A DNA stretch of 64,000 nt from Symbiodinium natans. Taxonomy: Eukaryota; Sar; Dinophyceae; Suessiales; Symbiodiniaceae. This document shows, one piece after another, positions 1 through 10,800 of this stretch; the stretch's first letter is position 1, and each line of letters begins with the position of its first letter. Both the position numbers and the translations under genes were made by a program. Under the pieces are notes generated by a model that ran no database searches, was not told the origin of the DNA, and was given only the letters and a program-made list of their open reading frames with translations. The stretch spans positions 60,001 through 124,000 of the forward strand of contig CAJNDS010002509.1 of the NCBI GenBank assembly GCA_905221605.1, written 5' to 3'.

Positions 1-157
1 GCTCCTCGTGCACACTAGGCCCGCATGTATATGAAACCACACAGGCCTCCCATGCCCAAACCGGCGGGCTGAACAAACCCTAAACCGAAACCCTAAGCCC
101 TAAACCCCAAGCTCGACACCCTAAACCCTATCAAGTCTAAACCCTATACCTTATATG

Positions 158-285
158 GGTTGGTGGTCTCTTTAAGTAGAGTTTCTGTTCTGTAAGGGGG
201 TTCTTAGAAGGGTATCTAGGGGCTATATTAAGGTAGAAGGGTAACAGCTAAAGAGGCCACCGGCCTTTATAACCTATACCCCAAA
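158..285. mobile_element. Single palindromic element near window start
   Basis: GGTGGTCTCTTTAAGTAG and CAGCTAAAGAGGCCACC arms enclose CTTAGAAGGGTATC / GGTAGAAGGGTAAC words. No second copy in the window beyond short matches. Confidence 0.5.
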
Positions 286-954
286 CCCTAAACTTCTCTA
301 TTTTATGGTCTCTTTAAGCTGCGATCGCCTTGGAACAGGAGGCGGGCGCCCATCGTGGCTGCGGTGAGTACATGAGTTCCCCGCACTTTGTCCATAGCAG
401 TTCAGGGCGAAGCGGACGGGAAAGCTTTGCCTAGTCCTCACGCAGGGGCAGGCGATGAGCAAGGGTGTAGCACTTAATCCAACACATGATCTACAGCCCA
501 TCCTGAGAGAGGACTGGTGCTTTTTGGTCCGCATTTTCGTTCTGGGCAGTTTCCGGTAATTCGAAGGCAATTGGCAAGTCCTTCAGTTCTTCATGCCACT
601 TGCTTGGCTAACAAGGTCCCTGCCGACCCGAGCGAAGTGCTCAGCATTGTCGAAACATCGCATCGGCCAGATGCAGACTTTTCGAGGCCTTCGAGGCCTC
701 TGACACAACGTGCCGCGGAGGAAAACGCCCACCTTATATTCATGTCTTCAGGAGCTGCACATTTATACTTTGGGGGTGGGGGGGGTGGGGGCGGGGGCGG
801 GCTTGTGTGACTCGGCAAGGTGGGCTTGAAGATGATATTCATTGAAAAACTGAGGGGCACTCTAGCAGCTGCGAGGCAGTTGATCTCTACTACCTATACG
901 TGCGTCGTGCTGGTCTGCTGTTCATACCTTGAGGAGTAGACACCTACTGACTTG

Positions 955-1350
955 TCCATCGACGAGGTTTTCAGGTCTCACAAGGATACCCTCGAGAGCC
1001 GTCTGCATGCCTTGCCAACTTGCCTCAACCCCTGCATCCCTCAACCCTCAAGCCCCTGTAGTCCCTTAACCCCAGCGCCTAAACCCTCAACCCTACCCCT
1101 TCAACCTCGCGCCCACCCCCCTAAGCCCTAAACCCTAAACCCTAAACCCTACACCCTAAACCCTCAACCACGCCCCCCCCCCCCCCCCCCCGCCCCCCTG
1201 GGCCCCTGCGCCCCCACGAAAAGCGAAACTGCCACTTCCGCTGCGTCTTCTTCCGGCCCACAGTTGCGGTCTGTGCAAATTGTTCACCATTCTACAAGCG
1301 CTGCGCCTAACTCCCGCCATGGCATCCGACAAGGCATGTAGGGCACAAGC
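955..1350 (+). other. Candidate coding segments upstream of gene 1
   Basis: Two stretches lack telomere-like repeats and stay open in a plausible frame. Around 960-1010 a frame reads IDEVFRSHKDTLESRLHA. Around 1198-1335 another reads PTKSETATSAASSSG then PQLRSVQIVHHSTS before a possible GC donor at CGACAAG. The second is Ser/Ala/Thr-rich, as a targeting peptide might be, and could be a 5' exon of gene 1. No family match or phase proof supports either, and they may belong to another gene or be intergenic. Confidence 0.22.
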
Positions 1351-1400
1351 GATGGGAGGGTTCACTAAGGTACGCTTGCTTAGGGCCTTCGGGGTTGAGG

Positions 1401-1493
1401 GTTTAGGCTTTAGGCTTTAGGCTTTAGGCTTTAGGCTTTAGGCTTTAGGCTTTAGGCTTTAGGCTTTAGGCTTTAGGCTTTAGGCTTTAGGGC
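1401..1493. repeat. TTTAGGC array (variant heptamer)
   Basis: About thirteen perfect TTTAGGC units; the G-to-C change is shared by all units, so the array was made by local amplification of a variant. Confidence 0.95.
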
Positions 1494-1667
1494 CCTTGGG
1501 GACATGTCATGTTGTCCATTATTGGGCTTAAGAGGATCTAAACCCTAAACCCTAAACCCTATATTCAAGACTATGCTTCAGAGGTTTTAAATAAGGGGGC
1601 CATCTGGGTTGGGAGTTGGGAGTTGGGAGCTATAAAAAATTCCTAAGCCCTCATGGCGCTGAGGGTT

Positions 1668-1760
1668 TACCTGAAGGCTCCTGTGTAGTTCCTTTTTTTT
1701 TGGTTTAGTTAGAGGGAGTTTTTGTATAAAAAAGGTACTACATAATTAGGAGCCTGTGGG
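1668..1760. mobile_element. Palindromic element family G, copy
   Basis: GAAGGCTCCTGTGTAGTTCC and GGTACTACATAATTAGGAGCC. Other copies: 5102-5178, 8154-8235, about 13036-13110 (half) and 32118-32215. Confidence 0.75.
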
Positions 1761-2033
1761 GAGGGATCAGAGTTTATGAGCCCTAAGCCCCACAGATGCT
1801 ACGGAGGAAACCGGAACGTTGCGGCTGTTAGGGTTCCTTTCGAGTGCCCTGTGTAGGACGTTCCGTGTCTTAGCCCCAAAACGACCTCCTGTTCTGGAGC
1901 CCTTTTTTGTCGGGTTGAGGCTTTGGGTTTAGGGTTGAGGGTTTAGAGTTTAGGGTTTAGAGTCTAGAGTCCCTATGCCAGTGAGTCCGAAGGCATTTGG
2001 GCAGCTAGGTGAGGTTTGGTTGGAGTTTTGGGT

Positions 2034-2125
2034 TTTTGGTTTTGGGCTTTGGGCTTTGGGTTTTGGGTTTTGGGTTTTGGGTTTTGGGTTTTGGGTTTTG
2101 GGTTTTGGGTTTTGGGGGGTTGAGC
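2034..2125. repeat. TTTTGGG array
   Basis: About eleven units of GGGTTTT or GGGCTTT replace the usual TTTAGGG. A frame of Phe-Gly-Phe-Trp repeats across it is an artefact. Confidence 0.95.
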
Positions 2126-2712
2126 GTTTAGGGTTGAAGGGGGTTGAAGGGTTTTGGTAGGGTCTTGGCAGTCTTCGGCTATGGTTCAGGGAGATGCCTG
2201 GCTCTAGCGGAAGGCTGAATGACCCTAGATCACACCCTAAATCCCGAGTCACAGACGCGCCCTCCAGCAGAGGCTATTGAGCCTTATCATCCCTGAATCA
2301 GCCCTATACAGGGCCTTTTTCGGGGATTCTCGGACAAGGAAACCTTAGACTCTCAAGCTACAAGGCTTGGCCAGAGTCCGGCTTCAGATCCCAGCATTTC
2401 CGGAGCCACGCTTTATGCAAATTCCTTAACAGGAATTGCTTACCTTCCAAGCCCCCCAGGGATTGGCCCAGAGGCTGATGCACGTTAGTATGGTGTTTCG
2501 GTTGCCTGGATAAGTCCGGAGCCCCCCCAGCCAGGGACTCAAAAAAGGAAAAGAAGCAGAGGGGCCGGGGGGGCCTAGATGCTACTGTAAAGCGAGCACA
2601 ACATAACATGCAATCAACCTGATAGAGCTGGATTGCCTGCCCTGAATGATGTTCGAGGTTTTCGGGGTTTGGGGCTCAGGGTGCTTTCGTTCCAGAGACA
2701 TCCTCGCCATAG

Positions 2713-4838
2713 GTTCTGACGATGGACGAGATTGCCAAGCACAACACCAAGGCTTGGACATACCAACTGGACTCTAGGACGTGTTAGGACACAAGAGTCT
2801 TGATGCACATGGTCACATGGTGCCGGCCTTATCCCAAACCTTATATACTCTAATCCCTAACCCCTAAACCGCATGTCTGTTTCCAGATTTCGTTTCGCTT
2901 GTTTCAAGGGGGACCTCGAAAATGTTGAGCAGAGGGGCCCCTGGGGTTGAGATAGCCGTGCAGGGGTTCCTTTTTTAGTAGCCTTAGGGCCCAAGTCTAC
3001 TATACAAGTACGTGGACCCTTTGGGTTCAATGTAGCCTCCGTACTTGACCAAGCTCACCCACATTCGTTGTGCGTTCTTCCCAAGGTCCTTGGGTTTCTG
3101 AGGGAGCCCGGTATCCCTGAACCTTAAACCCTAAACCCTATAAACCCTAAACCCTGAACCCTAAACCCTTATGGGTGTTGTGGGGCTTCCAGAGACATGG
3201 CCGCGCAGGAGGATTGCTGGGTCGTCCTCTATGGCAAGGCCGGTGGTTTTGGTGAGCCTGAACCCTAAACCCTAAACCCTAAACCCTAAACCCTAAACCC
3301 TAAACCCTGTACGGTTTAGGGCTATGATAGAAAGGCGACTGAAAGCACCTTGTCATCTCAGGCTGCCGAAGTAGGCATGTCATCTGAAAAAGAATGTTTG
3401 GGGTTTAGGGTCTCAGGTTTCGGAGGCTTTAGGGTTTAGGGTTTAGGGTTTAGGGTTGAAGATGAAGTTATGAGCCTCAGCTGCAGCATCGTAGTTCGTT
3501 GCTGTAGGACCCCCACGACCGAAGCCCAGGGAGCGGAAACAGCTACAGCTTGCAGAGACGGCGAAAACCCTAAACCCTAAACCCTAAACCCTAAACCCTA
3601 AACCCTAAACCCTAAACCCTAAACCCTAAACCCTAGGCTTTACGGTGTGGAGGGGACTTAGATGTCAAAACCTGTGGGGAACTGAGCTTTAGCCTTCGAA
3701 GTCCTAAGCCTTGCGTGCTTCCAAACCTCCCACCCTGTCTTCTGGAGTGCAGTCACCTGACGTGCTTTAAAGCCTAGAGCTTGAATGTTGGGATGTTCGC
3801 CCTTCTACTAACCATGCAGATTATCGTGGGGGGCACTATATTCCCTATAAAGGACTCTTCGCATGAGGGGAAACATCCCATAAACCCTAAACTAAACCCT
3901 AAACCCTAAACCCTAAACCCTAAACCCTAAACCCTAAACCCTAAACCCTAAACCCTAAACCCTAAACCCTAAACCCTTGGCTCGGCGGAGGCCTACGACC
4001 TCACGAAGTTCGCCAAGGCCTGAAACCCCAATACACCTTGCTAGCCCAGCGGTACCCTAAACCCTAAACCCTAAACCCTAAACCCTAAACCCTAAACCCT
4101 AAACCCTAAACGGGCAGGTGCACCCAGGTGGCGCCAAGCTCATCACGGACGCAGCGGGCATGGAAGCTTGCCCAAACTTGTCGCGGTACGGGGTTGCCCC
4201 CCCCCCCCCCCCACCCAAACTATATAGCCTTTCAACCCTCAACCCCTAAACCCCAAACCCCAAACCCTAAACCCTAATCCCTAAGTTGTTTTTTGGTTGC
4301 AGGGTTTTGGGGCTTCGTGTTCGAGGACTGAAAGCTTCAAGCCCCTCACCCATCGCTGCCAGACTTCAATGCGCGGTGTGATATGGCTTGGTAGCCCAGT
4401 GGTGCCCTTTTCCCTTTCTAGGTTCCCCTTTCAAGTAACCAACCCAACAAGGGTGCCCTTATTACAATAATATGGTTACTTGGCTACCAAGATGGGTAGT
4501 TCTTCAAATTAAGGTCCCTTTTTGGGGTCCCTATTGTGCGGCTGCCGCTTTATATAGGGAACCCCTAAACACTACCCTAAACCCTAAACCCTACACCCTG
4601 TCCACCCTTTCCATAACAGCTCAAGCGTAGCGACTATGGCGGCGCTTGCGCCAATCCGACGTCTTGGGCGAAAGACTAGGACTTACCCTAAACCCTAAAC
4701 CTTACACCCTAAACCCTAACCCCCCCCACCCCGCCCCCCCCTTAAAACCCTAAACCTCAAACCCGGAGCCCTAAGTCTAAACCTCGCGGATTCCGATCTC
4801 AGGATGCCACTGCCATCTTCGATCCGATTCACCCCAAG
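2713..4838 (+). CDS. Cytochrome b5 domain exons of gene 1
   Basis: Five micro-exons read in order as a cytochrome b5 domain. 2713-2751 gives VLTMDEIAKHNTK; 3209-3238 gives EDCWVVLYGK; 3991-4017 gives AYDLTKFAK; 4118-4165 gives VHPGGAKLITDAAGME, containing the HPGG heme-ligand motif; 4803-4838 gives DATAIFDPIHPK. All join in phase 0. Four of the five introns begin GC (after 2751, 3238, 4017, 4165) and the last most simply begins GA. Exon 4118 starts eight bases after a CCCTAAA array. The second heme-ligand histidine usual in b5 (the HS or HP after the alpha helices) is plausibly the H of DPIHPK, but alignment would be needed. A methionine lies inside the first exon (TMDE), but family alignment suggests that residues precede it. 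Confidence 0.8.
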
Positions 4839-7800
4839 GACATTGTTTGGGGTTTAGAGTTTGGGGTTTAGGGTTTAGGGTAGTCGTTTGTTGAATCACT
4901 AAACCTCCAATCCTAAGCCCTGCAAGCCCTCAACCCGAACTCAAAACCCTAAGCCCTGCGCCCGCGCTCCAAGAAGATAGACTTGGAACCATGGGCCCTT
5001 AGTATGGTCCCTTACTCTAGTTTTAAAGGGACTTCAAGGGATCCGAAGTAGAGGCCCTTCTTATGTATAGACTATACACTAAGTGTATAGGGTCCCCTAT
5101 TACCTGAAGGCTCCTGTGAAGTTCCTTCTTGGGTTGTTTTTAGGGGTTATAGTATACTACCCTACATAGGAGCCTTTGGTAAACAACGAGGTCTGCGCGG
5201 GGCAAGGCCATGGCACAATCCAGAGCCTTCCTTGAACCTCTATTTTGTGGCCCTGAGCTGAACCCAACCTTTCGTTTGACTCTATAAACCCACTGAAGCC
5301 GTAACCCCAAACCCTTATATATCCCTGAACTCATAACCCTTAACCCGAAGAACCCTTGAACCCTACCCAAATTCCAACTTTGAGGAATGCAGGCTTATGC
5401 TCCGAAATGAGGCCGTAGAATCACCCCATCCATGCCCAGACTGACTTGTTTGGGATCGAGGTTTAGGGTTTAGGGCCGTAGGATTCGGGCTCAGGGTTTA
5501 GGGTTTAGGACTGAATAAATATAGGCTTCATTTCAGGCAGTTCCAGGGGTGTGCCGCATGTGTGAGGACATCATGGACAAGCTGTTGAAGCCCTCGTTGA
5601 CCATGGGAGCCGGAGACTTGAAGTGCGCGTCTTCGGTTTAGAATACAACTTCGCCCGGTGAGGTTTGAGGCTTAGTTCAGAAGAGCCAAGTTTCCCCAAA
5701 TGTTTTTTAAGGTGGCCCTACTACACCTTGAGTCCTGAACCTCGAGCCTAGAAACTCTACAGCCCTAACATTCAAGGTCTTCTAAGCTTCCAATCCCGAA
5801 GCTTCGCAACCTTCTAAACCGAAGGCCCCCTGAGACCCACTGTCGGCAAAGAACCAACTAACACCCCCCCCCCCCCCCCCCCCCCCCCCAGCGGGTTGGG
5901 CTCCACCCGTCAGTCATAAACACTTCCACCCCAAACCCTAAACCCCAAACCCTTCACCACGTGAGGTCGTAGACACTTCCACCATCAAGCCCGAGCATGT
6001 CGCCAAGCCTCCCGAGGCGCGCGGCTTCCAGGGGCAGTTTGTTCATGATGTTGGAACTTTGTGCCTTTTTTCTTCAGGTGTAGAAGCTGTTTTGGGAAAC
6101 CCTGAACCCTAAACCCTATCAACCCTCAACCCCTCAAAAACGCAAAAGTCATCTCGGGCTTGGGGCCTGGGGTTGTGGACCCCCAGAGTTGAAGGGCTTT
6201 AGGGTTTAGGGTTTAGGGTTTAGGGTTTGGGGTTTAGGGTTTAGGGTTTAGGGTCTAGGGTCCCCCCTAGGATGAGCTTCAACCCGAAACTTCAAGACCC
6301 TACGAGCCCAGGGTTTAGGGTTTAGGGTTTAGGGTTTAGGGTTTTTGGGTTTAGGGTTTAGGGTTTAGGGTTTAGGGTTTAGGGTTTAGGGTATCGGTGG
6401 CCTGTGGAACCTGCAAACCGGCTCCGGAACCGGCGAGAACCAAATCTGCAGCCCTCTAAACCCTAAACCCCAAACCCTGTATACCCAAAACCCTAAACCC
6501 TAGACCCTAAACCCTAAACCCCCCCCCCCCCCCCCCCCACACCCCCACCCCCTCAAGCCCTCAAAGAGGCTCACAAGCCGAAGCCCAAGAAGAAGGCAGC
6601 CGGGAGCCTAGGGTTTAGGGTTTAGGGTTTAGGGTTTAGGGTTTAGGGTTTAGGGTTTTGGGGTTTGGGGTTTGGGGTTTAAGGTTTCAGGAGGTAAACC
6701 CTGTAGGGGGCCAAAAAAACATAAACATAAGGATCCTACGGGGTATTAGGGTTTAGGGTTTAGGGTTTAGGGTTGTATAAGGGCCCCTATAAGGGGGTTT
6801 CCGAAAACCCTTCCCCCTACTAGGGGAGGAAGTTGGCTACCCTGACCCTGATTCCCCTTTTGGTTTCGGGGTTAGGGCAGTTTAGGGTTTATAGGGTTTA
6901 GGGTTATAGGGTTGACTCGGGTTATCGGGTTAGTGTTTAGGGTTTCCCTTCCAAAGGCAGCTATGCCCAAAAAGGGGGCAAACCTAGGGTAGACAATGCC
7001 TATCAGTGAAGGCGCCAGCGGATGGTCTTGGCTGCTGCACCTCCCAAAGGGTCCTACGTACCAGCATAGTAGAAAGTCGGGTTTCGATAATAGGAATTAC
7101 TCGTATGTTTTGGGTAAGTGTCCCCCATATCGGTACTTACCCTAATTCCTAAATCCTAAACCCTAACCCTAAGCCCTAAACCCTAAACCCTAAACCCTAA
7201 ACCCTAAACCCTAAACCCTAAACCCTAAACCCTAAACCCTAAACCCTTTGGGCCTCAGGTCAAGGCAGATGCGGGCGCGGAGGAGGTGGAGGAGGAGTTC
7301 AAGAAGCCACCTCTGGCGGCAGAGCTGGCACTGTTGTTGGGGGTTTCCTCGCTTGGGGTGGTATATGGGTTTAGGGTTTAGGGTTTAGGGTTTAGGGGGC
7401 ATCCCTAACCTGAAGCCCGAAACCCTAAGCCCAAACACGAACGGCTCAGGGCTGCAATTAGGTTTAGGCTCAGGGTTTCAGACTTCAACCGGAAGCCACG
7501 GATGGGGCAGAAATGGGGCGTTTCAAGCACCTTCCACTCGCGCAACGCCACGAGAATCAGTCACCGTTTGCAAGAAGTGGCTTTTCGAGAAGGGTGGGCT
7601 TGTCGGGATCATTTTCGGCGTAACGTCCAAGACACCCCGCGACCCTGAACCCTAAACCCTAAACCCTAAACCCTAAACCTTAAACCCTAAACCCTAAACC
7701 CTAAACCCTAAGCCCTAAGCCCTAAGCCCTAAACCCCAACCCCAAAAGTGCCAGGCCATGCTCAACAGCTTCGACTTTGAGTCGGTTGCCCGCGAGGTAT

Positions 7801-10800
7801 GGCCTTCCATGTCTATCCCCCCTGCTGTTTGCCGCTAAGCCCTAAACCCTGAACCCTAAACCCTAAACCCTAAACCCTAAACCCTAAACCCTAAACCCTA
7901 AACCCTAAACCCTAAACCCTAATCTATCCCCCGCTCGAAACATCACGCGCCCGGGGCGAGGTCATGGAGCCCCAGGCATGGGGCTACTACTCCAGCGGAG
8001 GCATTTCTGGTGCAAATGGCCCTAAACCCTAAACCCTAAACCCTAAACCCTAAACCCTACAGAAGGGCCTTCTCTCAACCCCTAAACCCTAAACCCTAAG
8101 CCCTAAATGCATGCCCTCTCCGGCTTAAGGCGTTTTGGGGTTTGCGTTCAGGGCTTTACCTAAAGACTCCTCTGTAGTCCCTTTTCAGGGCAGTATACTC
8201 GAAGCCCCCATCCCTAACCCAAAAAGGAGCCTTCGGGGCACGGTCTTGAGGTCGGAAAAGCCTGCAAGAGGTGTTCAGGGGCCAAAAAACACTTACAGAA
8301 TTCACGCCCTAAATTTTAGGGCTTCCAAACCCTCTCCAACACCCCCAAAGGTTTAGCTGGAGCCGAACCCGTCTAGGAACTCGGGTACAAGGGTTTAGTG
8401 TAGGGGTTCAGAGTTTTGGGTCTGGGGTGTCGGATTTCCGATGCGGCATTTCGCCTTGTAGGCTCGGCTGGATTAATGAATGGCCGCGACCGGTGGCCAA
8501 AGCAAACAAGAATGCTCTGAAGCCTATAACCTCGCTGCCTAGGGTTCAGGGTTAAGGGTTTAGGGCTTAGGGTCGGGTTTAGGGCTTAGGGTTTAGGGCC
8601 CTAAATGATCATGTAACTTTTCCAGAAACCTGAGGCTCCAACTAGCCCAAAGCAGGTACTACTTGCTTCGACCCCAAAGTAGGCACGATTTGTGTACTTG
8701 GAGCCCTAGCAGAAACCTTATCCAGTAGTACGCAGCACAGTTGGAGCCCCAAAGCCCCTAAACCCGAAACTCTTCAAGATTGAGTCTGTCGATCCTTGAA
8801 AACCCTTAGGGTAAGCCCGGAGCCCTAAATCCCAAACCTAAACCCGAAATATCCCGGAGGCGATGATGAGATCACCTTGCGTGACAACCATCTTGCCTTC
8901 CAGAGGATCACCATGCGCCCGCGGATCCTTGTGACCTGACAGGCTTTAGGGTTTAGGCTTTGGGGTTGGAGTTTCGGGTTTAGGGTTTAGGGCTTAGGGT
9001 TTAGGGCTTCGGGCTTAGGCTTCAGGGTGTCGGGTTTCGGGGACCTGTGGGGTTGTCCTGGATGTTTAGCGTCAGGTCGGTAGCCTTTAACCTTGATGTT
9101 GGGCTCAGCCAACCCTAAACCCTAAACCCCAAAGCCAAAGCTCTAAATCGCAAGGTGTTTCAAGAGTTCGAGGGTTTTGTTGAGGACCTCAGCGAAGCGT
9201 GGAACTTCGGGAATGTTTGAACAAATCTGTCAGGGTTTAGCTTCCCAAGACTTTGTTTGAGGATTGGGGTGTTTGGGGTGTATGGTGAACGTTTAGGGTG
9301 TTGGGTTTTAGGCTGGGATGTTCCACCGTATATTAACAGTTCTCAGTAGGGATTATAGTACCCCATTCTCATCCCTTTAAGGACTGTTAGTATAAGGTGG
9401 AACATCCCAACCCTAAAACCGTAAACCCCATAAACCCCCTAAACTCCCTAAACCCTTTTCAACCCGAAACTCTACAAACCGTACAAACCCTGCAAACCCT
9501 AAACCCTTTTCAACCCTAAACCATAAGCATGGGGTACAAGGGGGAGCATCTCTAAAACTCATAAATAGTGTCTTGGGCCCTTAGGGCTTTTCAACCCTAA
9601 ACCCTAAACCCTAAACCCTAAACCCTAAACCCTAAACCCTAAACCCTAAACCCTAAACCCTAAACCTGGAGTATAAGGCTGAACATCCCAAGTGTTAGGG
9701 GCTGTGAAACAACCCAATGAACACTGACCTCGAGGTAAATGTCCGGGAGATCGACATGACGACGCCTCCTGGCTCAACTCAGGGTTCAGGGTTTAGGATT
9801 CAGGGTTCAGGGTTCAGGGTTTAGGGTTTCGGGTTTAGGGTTTAGTTAGGGTGTAGGGTTTTTAGGGTTTAGTATAGGGTTTAGGGGGGGTGGGTTACTT
9901 GATTCAGGCTTGCGTCTTTTGGGGGGCGGGGCTTGTGAACCCACATCCTTCCGGGGATTTCATCATCATGAGACCCCAAACCATGAAGCCCCCGAGACCC
10001 TGAGCATCGGCAACAGCGGAGAACGCAGCCGCAAAACTTTGGATTTCGGCAATGATCCATGTCTGGGTCCTGCGGCTTAGGGTTTAGGGTTTAGGTTTAG
10101 GGTTTAGGGTTTAGGGTTTAGGGTTTAGGGTTTTAGGGTTTAGGGTTTAGGGTTTAGGGTTTAGGGCTACTGTGTTCCAGAGCACAGCAAGGAAGATCCT
10201 GGGTGTGCCAGCCTCTCTCCCACTCTACTTCACTGCGACGGCTCTCGCCAAGCTTGCGCACCAGGCTTCGATGCAATTCGGAGTGCTTGGGATTATTAAA
10301 GGTTTTTAGGGTCTGTAGGGTTTAGGGTTTAGGGTTTAGGGTTTAGGGTTTAGGGTTTAGGGTTTATAGGGCTTAGGGTTTAAACTAGGATGCCCAGTAG
10401 TGCCCTTATTCCCTTTTTGGGTGGTTCAGGTTCCATTCATAAACCCCTTGAAGCAAAGAACATGCACCCTCTTTACTCCCAGGTCACTGAGCAACCTATA
10501 GCAAGGCTTATGAGGGCTTATCCTAAGGGTCCATGTACCTCTATAGTATATACTTGGGCCCTCAATGGTTTTCATGTAGTAGCTTTCGGGCCCAGGTATA
10601 TACTATATAGGTACATGGACCCTCAGGGTTAGGGTTAAGCTGGTGTTTTCGGGGGTGTGGGAGTTTGGTCTTTAGAATGGCATGAACTTGGTTTGGAGGT
10701 TGAGGATTTAGGGCGAGAAGGGGCTTGTACACGTTTGCATACCCGGCCGCTTTACGGTACAAACGTACATACACAACCTATGCAGCTGTGCAGAAAACCC